From Streptomyces sp. NRRL B-1140 (lineage in GTDB: Bacteria > Actinomycetota > Actinomycetes > Streptomycetales > Streptomycetaceae): a DNA stretch of 64,000 bases. Within the stretch, counting starts at the first letter, position 1; each line of letters opens with the position of its first letter. The stretch is from contig NZ_LGEA01000091.1 of NCBI RefSeq assembly GCF_001280065.1, forward strand, positions 310,001 through 374,000, written 5' to 3'. Under the pieces are notes generated by a model. It saw nothing but the letters and a program-made list of their open reading frames with translations. It ran no database searches and had not been told where the DNA came from. The position numbers and the translations under genes are program-made. This document shows positions 32,620 to 41,525 of the stretch, piece by piece.

Positions 32620-33111
32620 TCAGTCCTCCTGCTCCTTCTCCGCCAGGTGGATCACACACACCGCCACCGCGATCAGCAGCGCCGGATCCGCGTCCTCGCG
32701 GACGACGTCCACGCCGTAGGTGTCCCGCAGGGTCAGCCACCGCCGGGAGATCACCGCCAGCAGCTCCCCGTCGTACTCGACGGCGAACTCCCGGTCGAGG
32801 ATCTTCCCGCTGACGTCCAGCTCGTTGCCGTCGGCCAGGGACACCCGGTAGTGGTTGCGCAGCAGGGACAGCCGTTTCCTGCGGATCGTCGCCAGCGGCT
32901 CCCCGCCGCGCTGGAGCACCATGGTGTCGCGCAGGGCGAGCATCTTCTGGTGGATGTCGACGAGAACGCGCCCCTGGGTGTCCTTCAACTCCCAGGTGTC
33001 CCGCAGCCGCAGGGCCTTGCCGTCGACGAGGAACACCTTGCTGCCGCGGTCGTCCTCGATCCAGTAGTCGTCACCGAAGCCGAGAAGCCGGTCGTACACG
33101 AGGAATCTCAT
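32620..33111 (-). CDS. LURP-one-related (YxjI/DUF567) family protein
   Basis: 163 residues from ATG 33111 (MRFLVYDRLLGFGDDYWIED). The protein is a chain of short beta strands, with repeated patterns such as DGKALRLRDTWEL and HQKMLALRDTMVL, typical of the LURP-one/Tubby-like barrel. These proteins may tether to membranes or bind nucleotides; bacterial roles are unknown. The longer frame back to 33144 adds residues without coding character. It is convergent with the nitrilase gene. Confidence 0.8.
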   Translation of the reverse strand: MRFLVYDRLLGFGDDYWIEDDRGSKVFLVDGKALRLRDTWELKDTQGRVLVDIHQKMLALRDTMVLQRGGEPLATIRRKRLSLLRNHYRVSLADGNELDVSGKILDREFAVEYDGELLAVISRRWLTLRDTYGVDVVREDADPALLIAVAVCVIHLAEKEQED

Positions 33112-33216
33112 GAGACGAGGGCTTCCCGGCGGCCGGTGGTGCAACGCCGCCGATAGGCCGAAGGGCTGAACCCTGCCGTCCGCCGGAACCGCTGCGCAGC
33201 GGCGAGGCGTCCGGGC

Positions 33217-33471
33217 TCAGACCCCGTAGCCGTCGCTGTAGCCGTCGCGGCGGTGGTGGTGCACCGCCGGGTCGTCCACGACCGGGGTCGTGGGGGGCAC
33301 CACCACGCGTCGGCGCCTGGCGATGCTGCTGAACGTGGTGACGCCGATCAGTCCGACGATCATCAGGATGATGCCGACCAGGTCGAGGTTGACCCCCTGC
33401 ATGTCCCAGTCGGTCGCGAACGTGAGGATGGCTCCCACGGCGATGAGGATGATGCATCCGCCGAGGCCCAT
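33217..33471 (-). CDS. DUF6458 small membrane protein
   Basis: 84 residues. The sequence starts MGLGGCIILIAVGAILTFATDW and has two membrane helices (the second is LVGIILMIVGLIGVTTF) followed by a basic, His/Asp-rich cytosolic tail ending RDGYSDGYGV. This is a common actinobacterial small protein of unknown function. It is short but convincing by hydrophobicity and family likeness. It shares its orientation with the M18 aminopeptidase gene upstream. Confidence 0.8.
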   Translation of the reverse strand: MGLGGCIILIAVGAILTFATDWDMQGVNLDLVGIILMIVGLIGVTTFSSIARRRRVVVPPTTPVVDDPAVHHHRRDGYSDGYGV

Positions 33472-33560
33472 GTTGTGTCGCCTCCCTGTACGGTCCGGCC
33501 GTTCCGGTCCCGGAACACCGGGTACCCCCGAAGGGAACACCCATGCGGTGGCGGCCCGTT

Positions 33561-34859
33561 CTACCTCTCCAGGAACGCCGCCAGCGCGCCCGCGAGGAGG
33601 AACGGGTCGTCGGCGCCGCACAGTTCGCGCACGCTGTGCATCGACAGGATGGCCACGCCGATGTCGACCGTCCTGATGCCGTGCCGGGCGGCGGTGATCG
33701 GGCCGATCGTGGTGCCGCAGGGCATGGAGTTGTTGGAGACGAAGGACTGGAAGGGCACGCCGGCCGCCTCGCAGGCCGCCGTGAACTCCGCGCGTCCCGA
33801 TCCGTCGGTGGCGTAGCGGTTGTTGACGTTGACCTTGAGGATCGGGCCGCCGTTGACACGCGGGTGGTGCGTCGGGTCGTGCCGCTCCGCGTAGTTGGGG
33901 TGGACGGCGTGCCCCGTGTCGGAGGACAGGCAGACCGTGCCGGCGAAGGCGCGGGCCCGGTCCTCGTAGGAGCCGCCGCGGGCGAAGACGGAGCGCTCCA
34001 GGACGTTGCCGAGCAGGGGCCCGTCCGCGCCGGTGTCCGACTGGGAGCCGTTCTCCTCGTGGTCGAAGGCGGCCAGGACCGGGATGGAGGAGGGGGCGGA
34101 CGCCCCGGACGCCACGGCCGCCAGGGCCGCCGTACCCGCGTGCACCGACAGGAGGTTGTCCATCCGCGGACCGGCCAGCAGCTCGCGGTCGCGGCCCAGG
34201 TAGGCGGGCGGTTCCACGGAGTGCGTCATCAGGTCCCAGCCGGTGACCTCGCCCGCGGGGATGCCGGCCGTCTCCTCCAGGAAGGCGATCAGGTCGCCGT
34301 CGCGGACGTCGCCGCCGAGGCCCCACACCGGCTGCATGTGCCGCTGCTTGTCGAGCTTGAGGCCGTCGGCCGTCACCGAGCGGTCCAGGTGGATGGCGAG
34401 CTGCGGGACCCGCAGCAGCGGCCGGTCGACGTTCACCAGGCGGGTGGAGTCGTCGCGCAGGGTGAGGCGGCCGGCGATGCCGAGGTCGCGGTCCAGCCAG
34501 GAGTTGAGCAGCGGTCCGCCGTAGATCTCCACGGCCACCTGGCGCCAGCCGTGCGCCCCGCTGTCGGGGAGCGGCTTGACGCGCAGGTTGGGGGAGTCGG
34601 TGTGTGCGCCGACGATCCGGAACGGCGTGTGGGGCGCTGCGCCCTCCGGCACGTACCAGGCGACGATCGCGCCGCCGCGCAGCACGTACTTGCCGCCGCT
34701 CGTCCCGTCCCAGGCGTCCGTCTCGGCGACCTGCCTGAAGCCCGCCTTCTCCAGCCGCTCGGCGGCGTTCGCCACGGCGTGGTACGGCGAGGGGCTCGCC
34801 GCCAGGAAGGTCATGAGGTCGTCGGTGTGGCCGCGGTCGAAGCGGGCTCGTTCGGTCAT
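33561..34859 (-). CDS. apeB: M18 family aminopeptidase
   Basis: 432 residues. A cytosolic dinuclear-zinc aminopeptidase of the aspartyl-aminopeptidase family. Metal and catalytic residues lie in GAHTDSPNLR, FDHEENGSQSDTGADG, SSDTGHAVHPNY and IDVGVAILSMHS-type segments. The start MTERARFDRGHTDDL is clear. The length is standard. It probably releases acidic N-terminal residues from peptides after proteolysis. A strong terminator follows on the other side (34880-34916), separating it from the acyl-CoA dehydrogenase gene that points the same way. Confidence 0.92.
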   Translation of the reverse strand: MTERARFDRGHTDDLMTFLAASPSPYHAVANAAERLEKAGFRQVAETDAWDGTSGGKYVLRGGAIVAWYVPEGAAPHTPFRIVGAHTDSPNLRVKPLPDSGAHGWRQVAVEIYGGPLLNSWLDRDLGIAGRLTLRDDSTRLVNVDRPLLRVPQLAIHLDRSVTADGLKLDKQRHMQPVWGLGGDVRDGDLIAFLEETAGIPAGEVTGWDLMTHSVEPPAYLGRDRELLAGPRMDNLLSVHAGTAALAAVASGASAPSSIPVLAAFDHEENGSQSDTGADGPLLGNVLERSVFARGGSYEDRARAFAGTVCLSSDTGHAVHPNYAERHDPTHHPRVNGGPILKVNVNNRYATDGSGRAEFTAACEAAGVPFQSFVSNNSMPCGTTIGPITAARHGIRTVDIGVAILSMHSVRELCGADDPFLLAGALAAFLER

Positions 34860-34879
34860 GGGTTCACCTTAGCGACGGA

Positions 34880-34916
34880 CGAGGGCCCGTTCCCGGGGTA
34901 GGGGAACGGGCCCTCG
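34880..34916. terminator. Terminator after the acyl-CoA dehydrogenase gene
   Basis: CGAGGGCCCGTTCCC and its perfect 15-bp complement surround a 7-nt loop. It sits 20 nt past the dehydrogenase stop codon (minus strand) and just upstream of the aminopeptidase start. Confidence 0.85.
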
Positions 34917-34935
34917 GACGGAGGACGTGAAAGAT

Positions 34936-36762
34936 CTAGAACGCGGCCTCGTCCAGCTCCATCAGGTCCAGCTCGACGCCCTCGGCGACCTTGCGGGCCA
35001 GGGTGACGCCCGGCAGGACGTTGGCGGCGAAGAACTTCGCGGCGGCGATCTTGCCGGTGTAGAAGGCCTTGTCCTTGGCGGTGGCCGTCTCCAGCTTCGC
35101 GGCGGCGACCGCGGCGCCCTTGAGCAGCAGGTAGCCGACGACGACGTCACCGGAGGCCATCAGCAGGCGGGTGCTGTTGAGGCCCACCTTGTAGATGTTC
35201 TTGACGTCCTGCTCGGTGGCCGCGAGGTCGGTGAGCATCAGGCCGACGATGGCCTCCAGCTCGACGGCGGCCTTGGCCAGGTGCTCGCGGGCCGCGCCGA
35301 GCTCCTCGCCGCCCTCACCGAGCGCCAGGAACTTCTTGATGTCCTCGGCGAGGGAGTTCAGCGCGGCGCCCTGGTTGCGGACGATCTTCCGGAAGAAGAA
35401 GTCCTGCCCCTGGATGGCCGTGGTGCCCTCGTAGAGGGTGTCGATCTTGGAGTCCCGGATGTACTGCTCGATCGGGTACTCCTGCAGGAAGCCGGAGCCG
35501 CCGAAGGTCTGCAGCGACTGGGCGAGCTGCTCGTAGCCCTTCTCGGAGCCGTAGCCCTTGACGATGGGCAGGAGCAGGTCGTTCAGGGCCTCCAGGGCGG
35601 AGATGTCCTCGCCGGCGGCCTCCTTGACCTGGATCTCGTCCTGGATGGAGGCGGTGTACAGCACCAGCGCGCGCATGCCCTCGGCGTACGCCTTCTGCGT
35701 CATGAGCGAGCGGCGCACGTCGGGGTGGTGGGTGATGGTGACCTTGGGCGCGGTCTTGTCCATGAAGTTCGCCAGGTCGGGACCCTGGACGCGCTCCTTG
35801 GCGTACTCCAGGGCGTTGAGGTAGCCCGTGGAGAGCGTGGAGATCGCCTTCGTGCCGACCATCATGCGGGCGAACTCGATGATGCGGAACATCTGGCGGA
35901 TGCCGTCGTGCTTGTCACCGATCAGCCAGCCCTTGGCGGGGTGCCGGTCGCCGAAGGTCATCTCACAGGTGTTGGAGGCCTTCAGGCCCATCTTGTGCTC
36001 GACGTTGGTGGCGTAGACGCCGTTGCGCTCGCCCAGCTCGCCGGTCTCGAAGTCGAAGAGGTACTTCGGGACGAGGAACAGGGACAGGCCCTTGGTGCCG
36101 GGGCCGGCGCCCTCGGGGCGGGCCAGCACGTAGTGGAGGATGTTCTCCGACATGTCGTGCTCACCGGAGGTGATGAAGCGCTTCACGCCCTCGATGTGCC
36201 AGGAGCCGTCCTCCTGCTGCACGGCCTTGGTGCGGCCGGCGCCCACGTCGGAGCCCGCGTCGGGCTCGGTGAGCACCATCGTGGAGCCCCACTGCTTCTC
36301 CGTGGCGACCTTGGCTATGTGCTTCTGGACCTCGTTGCCCTCCTCGAAGAGGATGCCGGCGAACGCCGGGCCCGAGGAGTACATCCACACGGCCGGGTTG
36401 GCGCCCAGGATGAGCTCGGCGTAGGCCCAGATCAGGGAGCGGGGCGAGGTGGTGCCGCCGATCTCCTCGGGCAGGCCCAGGCGCCAGTACTCGGAGTCCA
36501 TGAAGGCCTGGTAGCTCTTCTTGAAGGACGCGGGGACCGGCGCGGTGTTGGTCTCCGGGTCGAAGACCGGCGGGTTGCGGTCGGCGTCGATGAAGGACTC
36601 GGCCAGCTCGTTCTCCGAGAGGCGGGTCAGCTCCTCCAGGACGCTCTTGGCGGTCTCGACGTCCATCTCCTCGAACGGGCCGGTGCCGTACACCTTGTCG
36701 CGCCCGAGTACTTCGAAGAGGTTGAACTCGATGTCGCGGAGATTCGACTTGTAGTGCCCCAT
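34936..36762 (-). CDS. Long-form acyl-CoA dehydrogenase (DmdC/FadE5-like)
   Basis: 608 residues, longer than the usual 380. The start [20 protein letters not shown] and the extended C-terminal domain ([20 protein letters not shown]) are typical of the 600-residue branch that includes 3-methylmercaptopropionyl-CoA dehydrogenases and mycobacterial FadE5. FAD-binding segments include [14 protein letters not shown] and [14 protein letters not shown]; the catalytic Glu region is [19 protein letters not shown] 36762 follows GGGAG. Its upstream region has a TACC-CGTC-GGTA repeat, possibly a TetR-type operator. The substrate is probably a medium- to long-chain acyl-CoA. Confidence 0.9.
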   Translation of the reverse strand: MGHYKSNLRDIEFNLFEVLGRDKVYGTGPFEEMDVETAKSVLEELTRLSENELAESFIDADRNPPVFDPETNTAPVPASFKKSYQAFMDSEYWRLGLPEEIGGTTSPRSLIWAYAELILGANPAVWMYSSGPAFAGILFEEGNEVQKHIAKVATEKQWGSTMVLTEPDAGSDVGAGRTKAVQQEDGSWHIEGVKRFITSGEHDMSENILHYVLARPEGAGPGTKGLSLFLVPKYLFDFETGELGERNGVYATNVEHKMGLKASNTCEMTFGDRHPAKGWLIGDKHDGIRQMFRIIEFARMMVGTKAISTLSTGYLNALEYAKERVQGPDLANFMDKTAPKVTITHHPDVRRSLMTQKAYAEGMRALVLYTASIQDEIQVKEAAGEDISALEALNDLLLPIVKGYGSEKGYEQLAQSLQTFGGSGFLQEYPIEQYIRDSKIDTLYEGTTAIQGQDFFFRKIVRNQGAALNSLAEDIKKFLALGEGGEELGAAREHLAKAAVELEAIVGLMLTDLAATEQDVKNIYKVGLNSTRLLMASGDVVVGYLLLKGAAVAAAKLETATAKDKAFYTGKIAAAKFFAANVLPGVTLARKVAEGVELDLMELDEAAF

Positions 36763-36849
36763 GGCGACGGCTCCCGGCTCCGTAGAGAGATCGGCGAGGC
36801 ACTGGATCCTCGCGCTAGTTCACGTACCAACAAGTAGCTACGATGATGC

Positions 36850-36861
36850 TACCCGTCGGTA
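36850..36861. promoter_or_regulatory. Candidate operator before the acyl-CoA dehydrogenase gene
   Basis: TACC-CGTC-GGTA is a 4+4+4 inverted repeat in a locally A/T-rich stretch, about 90 bp before the ATG. GTAGC/GCTAC arms nearby (36835-36853) overlap it. A TetR-type fatty-acid regulator is plausible. Confidence 0.35.
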
Positions 36862-36897
36862 ATAAGAAGCAACCCCGATCCGTCATCATGTGACAGG

Positions 36898-37704
36898 TCA
36901 CACCGGAACGGTCAATGCCGCGGTGTAGCCGTCCTTCGCACTGCCCGTCGTCGTCGCCAGCTGACGGTCGTGGCCGTCGCTGAAAACACCGTCGTCCGCC
37001 AGGGACAGGCCGGCCAGATTCGGCACACTGGCGCCGTAGCCGTCCGTGGCGTAGACCGCGTCGCAGACGTCCTTCGGGAAGGCGAGCTGCGAGGTGTTCG
37101 TGGTCGACGTCGCCGCGGTGGCGTCCGCGAGGCTGCCGTAGACCTCGAAGTGCAGGTGCGGCCAGCGGCCCGGGTAGCAGCCCGGGAAGACGCTGGTGAA
37201 CACGACCCGGCCGCGGTCGTCCGTCTCCTGCACGCCCCGCAGATAGTTCTCCTCCGTGACTCCCTCGGAATACAAGGAGTAGGCGCCCTCCCGGTCGCAG
37301 TGCCAGAGGTAGACGGCCGCGCCCTTCTTCGGTGCCCCGCAGCCGGAGGCGGCGTCCACCACCGTGAGCCGGACCGTCAGCGGCACGCCCTCGGCCGTGC
37401 CGCCCGCGGAGTCGCCGAAACTCCGCGTGATGTCGCGGCGCACGACCCCGCTCTCCCTCAGCACGTTCACACCGTTCGAGCCGTCGCCGGGGAAGGGGCC
37501 GGCCGTCTCCTCGGGGATCTCCGCGCACCCGCCGGGCGAGGACGACGCCGGGGCACTCTCCCGGGACTCGGACGTGCAGCCCGCCAGCGGGACCAGGCTC
37601 ACGCCCGCCATCAGCCGGATCATCCGGCGGCGGGCGAGGACGGGAAGGTCGTGGGCGAGGCCTCCGTCGTGCTCGGGAGGGCTGTCGTCGGGGCGTGCGC
37701 TCAT
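36898..37704 (-). CDS. Lipoprotein intradiol ring-cleavage dioxygenase
   Basis: 268 residues. The N-terminus carries an RRR-MIRLMAG motif and the lipobox LAGC (Cys near residue 43), so it is probably Tat- or Sec-exported and lipid-anchored outside. The dioxygenase domain shows the family's non-haem iron ligands: Tyr in AYSLYSEG, Tyr in FPGCYPGRW and two His in PHLHFEVY. These match the catalytic domain of protocatechuate/catechol dioxygenases. Extracellular versions in Streptomyces may act on lignin-derived aromatics. It pairs with a second, Tat-exported, dioxygenase at 45739-46731. Confidence 0.85.
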   Translation of the reverse strand: MSARPDDSPPEHDGGLAHDLPVLARRRMIRLMAGVSLVPLAGCTSESRESAPASSSPGGCAEIPEETAGPFPGDGSNGVNVLRESGVVRRDITRSFGDSAGGTAEGVPLTVRLTVVDAASGCGAPKKGAAVYLWHCDREGAYSLYSEGVTEENYLRGVQETDDRGRVVFTSVFPGCYPGRWPHLHFEVYGSLADATAATSTTNTSQLAFPKDVCDAVYATDGYGASVPNLAGLSLADDGVFSDGHDRQLATTTGSAKDGYTAALTVPV

Positions 37705-37719
37705 GCCACGACGCTACGA

Positions 37720-37749
37720 GCGCGGACCGTGGCGATCCACGGTCCGCGC
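37720..37749. promoter_or_regulatory. Perfect hairpin between two divergent genes
   Basis: GCGCGGACCGTGG and CCACGGTCCGCGC are perfect 13-bp arms around CGAT. It is 15 bp from the dioxygenase start and 77 bp from the SseB start. Being between divergent genes, it is not a normal terminator. Confidence 0.5.
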
Positions 37750-37826
37750 GCTGTCGACTCGCTGTCGGTTTCCCGGACCGGCGGTACCGGTCCGCCCGCC
37801 CGGCCGCTCTCGGTACGCTTGCGCTC

Positions 37827-38294
37827 ATGTACGGCTACGACCAGACAGCGGGCCCGCAAGGGCAGTACGCCCCTCCGCAGCAGCCGATGTCCGGCGGGTA
37901 CGGGCAGCAGCCGCCGCTGTACCCCGAGCCGTCCCCGCCCTCCCTCACGGACGCGGTGCGCGCCTTCACCACCGGGCAGATGGCCGCCGAGGACTTCCAG
38001 CAGGTCTTCGCGACGTCGAAGGTCTACTGCCCGCGCGGCGACAACCCCGGATTCCTCGCCCTGCACAACACCCAGCAGCCGGTGATCCCGATGTTCAGCA
38101 CCCTCAAGGAGCTGCGCCGGTACGCGGGCAAGGAGTCCAAGTACTTCGTGATCACCGGCGCCGAGGTGCTGGACCTGCTGCCGACCGGCTACGGCTTCGT
38201 CCTCGACATGGAGGGCGAGCACCGCATGGTGTTCGACGCGAAGGCCGTGGAGCAGATGGTCGAGTTCGCGATGCGCCGCATGTACGGCGGCTGA
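37827..38294 (+). CDS. SseB family protein
   Basis: 155 residues. The first 45 are a Gln/Pro/Gly/Tyr-rich disordered stretch (YAPPQQPMSGGYGQQ). The C-terminal 100 residues resemble the SseB N-terminal domain (YCPRGDNPGFLAL, VIPMFSTLKELRRYAGKESKYFVITG, DLLPTGYGFVLD). SseB proteins are of unknown biochemical role and in Streptomyces are often linked to type III/VII-like or stress loci. It stands alone, followed by a terminator. The ATG has no strong Shine-Dalgarno. Confidence 0.8.
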   Translation: MYGYDQTAGPQGQYAPPQQPMSGGYGQQPPLYPEPSPPSLTDAVRAFTTGQMAAEDFQQVFATSKVYCPRGDNPGFLALHNTQQPVIPMFSTLKELRRYAGKESKYFVITGAEVLDLLPTGYGFVLDMEGEHRMVFDAKAVEQMVEFAMRRMYGG

Positions 38295-38383
38295 GACCAG
38301 GCCGTAGTCACTTCGGCGGGCGCAGGGCAGGCCGTCGGGGACGACCTCCAGGCCGTAGGCGAACCTCAGGCCAGTGTCCCAGA

Positions 38384-38410
38384 GCCGTCACCCCGCAACC
38401 GGGTGACGGC
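38384..38410 (+). terminator. Terminator after the SseB gene
   Basis: GCCGTCACCC and GGGTGACGGC form a perfect 10-bp stem with CTTT following. Confidence 0.75.
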
Positions 38411-38542
38411 CTTTCGCCGTGCCCGCCTCCCGTGGTTCGCTGCGCCGTCCCCCGGGCGGGAATGCCCTCCCGGTTTTCTCTGTTCTGGGTGGCAGGAAGT
38501 TCAACGCTCAACTAAACTGGGCGTACACGAGGAGGAACCGAC

Positions 38543-39523
38543 ATGCCTGCAGTGACCGTCGAGAACCCGTTGACGCTGCCCCGCGTGACCGCGCCGGCCG
38601 ACGCCGTGGCCCGTCCCGTACTTGCCGTCACGACCGCTCCGAGCGGTTTCGAGGGCGAGGGCTTCCCGGTACGCCGGGCGTTCGCGGGGATCAACTACCG
38701 CCATCTCGACCCGTTCATCATGATGGACCAGATGGGCGAGGTGGAGTACGCGCCGGGCGAGCCCAAGGGCACCCCCTGGCACCCCCACCGCGGCTTCGAG
38801 ACCGTCACGTACATCATCGACGGGATCTTCGACCACCAGGACTCCAACGGCGGTGGCGGCACCATCACCAACGGTGACACCCAGTGGATGACCGCGGGCT
38901 CGGGCCTGCTGCACATCGAGGCCCCACCCGAGCATCTCGTCGTCTCCGGCGGGCTCTTCCACGGCCTGCAGCTGTGGGTGAACCTCCCGGCCAAGGACAA
39001 GATGATGGCCCCGCGCTACCAGGACATCCGCAGCGGCTCGGTCCAGCTGCTCACCTCCCCCGACGGCGGCGCGCTGCTGCGCGTCATCGCCGGTGAGCTG
39101 GACGGCCACGAGGGTCCCGGCATCACGCACACGCCGATCACGATGGTCCACGCGACCCTCGCGCCGGGCGCGGAGCTCACCCTGCCGTGGCGCGAGGACT
39201 TCAACGGTCTCGCGTACGTCCTGGCGGGCAAGGGCGCGGTCGGTGCCGAGCGGCGCCCGGTCCACATGGGCCAGACGGCCGTCTTCGGCGCGGGCTCCTC
39301 GCTGACCGTCCGCGCGGACGAGAAGCAGGACGGGCACACGCCGGACCTGGAGGTCGTCCTGCTCGGCGGACAGCCCATCCGCGAGCCGATGGCCCACTAC
39401 GGTCCCTTCGTGATGAACACCCGTGAGGAACTCCAGCAGGCGTTCGATGATTTCCAGAAGGGACGGCTGGGAACCATCCCGGCCGTGCATGGAATGTCTG
39501 AGGGTGGCTTGCAGAGCCGCTGA
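38543..39523 (+). CDS. Pirin family protein
   Basis: 326 residues, bicupin. The N-terminal cupin has the metal-binding signature HPHRGFETVTYIIDG and FDHQDSNG, and a characteristic DPFIMMDQMG. The C-terminal cupin holds the CENV-like AVFGAGSSLTVRAD. Prokaryotic pirins bind iron or act as quercetinases and regulate pyruvate metabolism in some species. ATG 38543 has GAGGAGG. A TCAAC-GC-TCAAC direct repeat in the upstream promoter (about 38500) may be regulatory. A hairpin at 39543-39579 terminates it. Confidence 0.9.
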   Translation: MPAVTVENPLTLPRVTAPADAVARPVLAVTTAPSGFEGEGFPVRRAFAGINYRHLDPFIMMDQMGEVEYAPGEPKGTPWHPHRGFETVTYIIDGIFDHQDSNGGGGTITNGDTQWMTAGSGLLHIEAPPEHLVVSGGLFHGLQLWVNLPAKDKMMAPRYQDIRSGSVQLLTSPDGGALLRVIAGELDGHEGPGITHTPITMVHATLAPGAELTLPWREDFNGLAYVLAGKGAVGAERRPVHMGQTAVFGAGSSLTVRADEKQDGHTPDLEVVLLGGQPIREPMAHYGPFVMNTREELQQAFDDFQKGRLGTIPAVHGMSEGGLQSR

Positions 39524-39542
39524 GCCGGGTAACGTACGACAC

Positions 39543-39579
39543 GGCCCGAAGCCGCAAACTCCTGTTGCGACTTCGGGCC
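39543..39579. terminator. Bidirectional terminator between pirin and Bro-N genes
   Basis: GGCCCGAAG and CTTCGGGCC (9 bp) plus inner GCAA/TTGC, followed by TTTCTT on the + strand. It lies between convergent genes. Confidence 0.8.
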
Positions 39580-39595
39580 TTTCTTGTCGGTGCCG

Positions 39596-40462
39596 TTACG
39601 GCAGCACGTAGAACGGGGCGCCGTTCGGAGCGCGTCCCACCTGACGTACGCATTCCTGCTCGGACAGCAGCTCAAGGCTGTCGTGGACACGGTCGGGTGA
39701 CAGCCCGGTGCATACGGAGATCTCCTCCACGCTGTAGCCGGCGCCTCCGTGCAGCAGTGCCGGGGCCAGGTGGGCCGCCACCGCGTGGACGTCCTCGGTG
39801 ACGACGAGGTTCCTGGCCTTCCAGTTGGCCAGAAGCTGCTGGGGCGTCAACTCCGGTGCCTGGACGGGGCGGGCGCGGTCGTCGGAGCGGCGCAGCGTCC
39901 TGGTGATGTCGCGGAGCATCTCGGCGATCGTGTTCTGCTTGTCGTCGATCTGCCGGAGCGCCGCGTCCGTCCGGGCGCCGCGCTCTTCGAGCCGGACGAG
40001 TGCGTCGGCGAGCTGTGGCGGTACGGCGTAGGCGGTGGGAGCGGCGGGTTGTTGTACGGGGGCCGGTTCCAGGGAGTAGGAGCCGTCGCGCTGGATGGTG
40101 GCGATGACCTCGGAGACCCAGGTCTTGAAGGGCTGGGCCGAGGGTTTGGTGCAGGCGTTCACCAAGCGGATCAGACCCTGGAGATCGATGACGTTCATGT
40201 CTCGTCGCCACTCCCGACCTGCGGGAACGCTGAGAGAGTAAGCTCCAGTTACGCTCTCAAGCGTCTCTCGGTGCTCTGCGGGGACATGGTCCGCGAGAGT
40301 TTTCCGAGGATTGCTGTACCCCAGCTCTTTGAGTACATCCGCCGCGGGAAACCAGTGCGTCCCGTCCGGCATCGTCAGCCTCCGCACCCGTGCCCCGGTG
40401 GCCGCGTACACGAAGTCGTTGATGTCGATCGCGTCTTTGCGCGTGTTGTTCTGCTCGTTCAT
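39596..40462 (-). CDS. Bro-N domain protein with C-terminal winged helix
   Basis: 288 residues. The first ~115 residues are a Bro-N (phage antirepressor-type) DNA-binding domain (FVYAATGARVRRLTMPDGTHWFPAADVLKELGYSN in outline). The middle is an Ala/Pro/Gln linker and a coiled-coil-like region (IDDKQNTIAEMLRDITRTLR). The C-terminal ~60 residues look like a winged helix (YSVEEISVCTGLSPDRVHDSLELL). Streptomyces carry many such proteins as chromosomal regulators. ATG 40462 has GGAGGTG, which can be masked by the hairpin at 40470-40503. The target is unknown; prophage ancestry is likely, though no other phage gene is near. Confidence 0.8.
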   Translation of the reverse strand: MNEQNNTRKDAIDINDFVYAATGARVRRLTMPDGTHWFPAADVLKELGYSNPRKTLADHVPAEHRETLESVTGAYSLSVPAGREWRRDMNVIDLQGLIRLVNACTKPSAQPFKTWVSEVIATIQRDGSYSLEPAPVQQPAAPTAYAVPPQLADALVRLEERGARTDAALRQIDDKQNTIAEMLRDITRTLRRSDDRARPVQAPELTPQQLLANWKARNLVVTEDVHAVAAHLAPALLHGGAGYSVEEISVCTGLSPDRVHDSLELLSEQECVRQVGRAPNGAPFYVLP

Positions 40463-40469
40463 CGAGCAT

Positions 40470-40503
40470 CACCTCCGCGTCGAAACGTAGGCGCGCGGAG
40501 GTG
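40470..40503 (-). promoter_or_regulatory. Hairpin masking the Shine-Dalgarno of the Bro-N gene
   Basis: In the minus-strand transcript CACCTCCGCG pairs with CGCGGAGGTG (10 bp, perfect) around a 14-nt loop. The 3' arm contains the GGAGGTG ribosome-binding site of the gene starting at 40462, so folding would block translation. Confidence 0.6.
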
Positions 40504-40628
40504 TAACTCGCCCCGATAGCAAGGATGTTCACCCGAAAGTAGACAGAAGCATCGATTCTGTCGATCGCGTCAGCCCTTCACGCCCTCGACGAACGGCTGG
40601 CGCCTTCGAGGACTTCAAGAAGGGACGG

Positions 40629-41393
40629 TCACTCCGTTTCGGGTTTCTCCCAGGTAGTGACGTCCATGGTGACCGAGGACAGGCCGTTGTCGTCCTTCTG
40701 CCAGCCGAGGAAGGTGATGGCCGCGGCCCGGTTCTCGTCGGTGAGCACGCAGGCGGTGAGCCCCTTGCGGATGTTCTTCTGGTCGATGGTGAACCCGAAG
40801 TCGGTGGCCGCGGTGCAGTTCTCGGCGGTCGCGGGGCCGTCGACGGTGGCGAGGTCGCCGCTGTCACCGCCGATGGTCCAGCCGTTGCCGTTCGACGGCA
40901 TGGAATAGGTGATGTCGGAGAACCCATTGGTGAAGTCCAGGTCCACGCTGCCCGAGGGCCGCAGCACCACCTTGCGGTGCTCCCGGACCACCGCCGGTCC
41001 CGTGTTGCCGGCGGCCGCCGGAGCCGCGCTGCCGGGCCGGGACGCGGGCGGGCTGGACGCGGGCGGGCTGGACACGGTCGGCGCCGGTGCTGTCGTGGGG
41101 CCCGTTGCCGAGGTCGCCGTGTTCGGGTCCGAGGCCGCGTCGGCGCCCGACGTCACGCTCGTGCCCGGCCCGGCCCCCGTGCCCCCGGCGCTGCCCTGGC
41201 CGTCGAGCCACTGGTAGGCGATCACGCCGACCGCGGCGACCGCGGCGACGGCCACCATGGCGGTGGCCGGGCCCTTGTACGAGAGGCGGCCCAGTTTGAC
41301 CTGGGTGGAAGGGTCGCGTTGGCCGCCGCCTTCGTACGACACGGAGAACGAGGACCTCTTGCCCCGGTCCTCCCGGGATGCGGACTTGCCCAT
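40629..41393 (-). CDS. Membrane-anchored protein with extracellular beta-rich domain, unknown function
   Basis: 254 residues. A basic cytosolic N-terminus (about 40 residues, with phosphorylatable SREDRGKRSS) precedes one membrane helix (ATAMVAVAAVAAVGVIAYQWL). A Ser/Thr/Pro/Ala linker of about 70 residues follows, and then a C-terminal domain of about 110 residues with beta-strand character (VVLRPSGSVDLDFTNGFSDITYS). Two Cys (ENCTAATDF and TACVLTDE) may form a disulfide. Family unknown. It stands alone between the Bro-N gene and the phosphatase gene, in the same orientation. Confidence 0.7.
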   Translation of the reverse strand: MGKSASREDRGKRSSFSVSYEGGGQRDPSTQVKLGRLSYKGPATAMVAVAAVAAVGVIAYQWLDGQGSAGGTGAGPGTSVTSGADAASDPNTATSATGPTTAPAPTVSSPPASSPPASRPGSAAPAAAGNTGPAVVREHRKVVLRPSGSVDLDFTNGFSDITYSMPSNGNGWTIGGDSGDLATVDGPATAENCTAATDFGFTIDQKNIRKGLTACVLTDENRAAAITFLGWQKDDNGLSSVTMDVTTWEKPETE

Positions 41394-41525
41394 GCGACTT
41401 CCTTGCCTGCGGTCGGAATGCGGCCAGGGCAGTCATCGTGCAGGGGGTGCAGGGGACGTCGCCGTCACTCACCCGACGGTCACCCGAAAGGGTGGATTCG
41501 GTCAGCGAGTTGACGAGAGCAGGCG

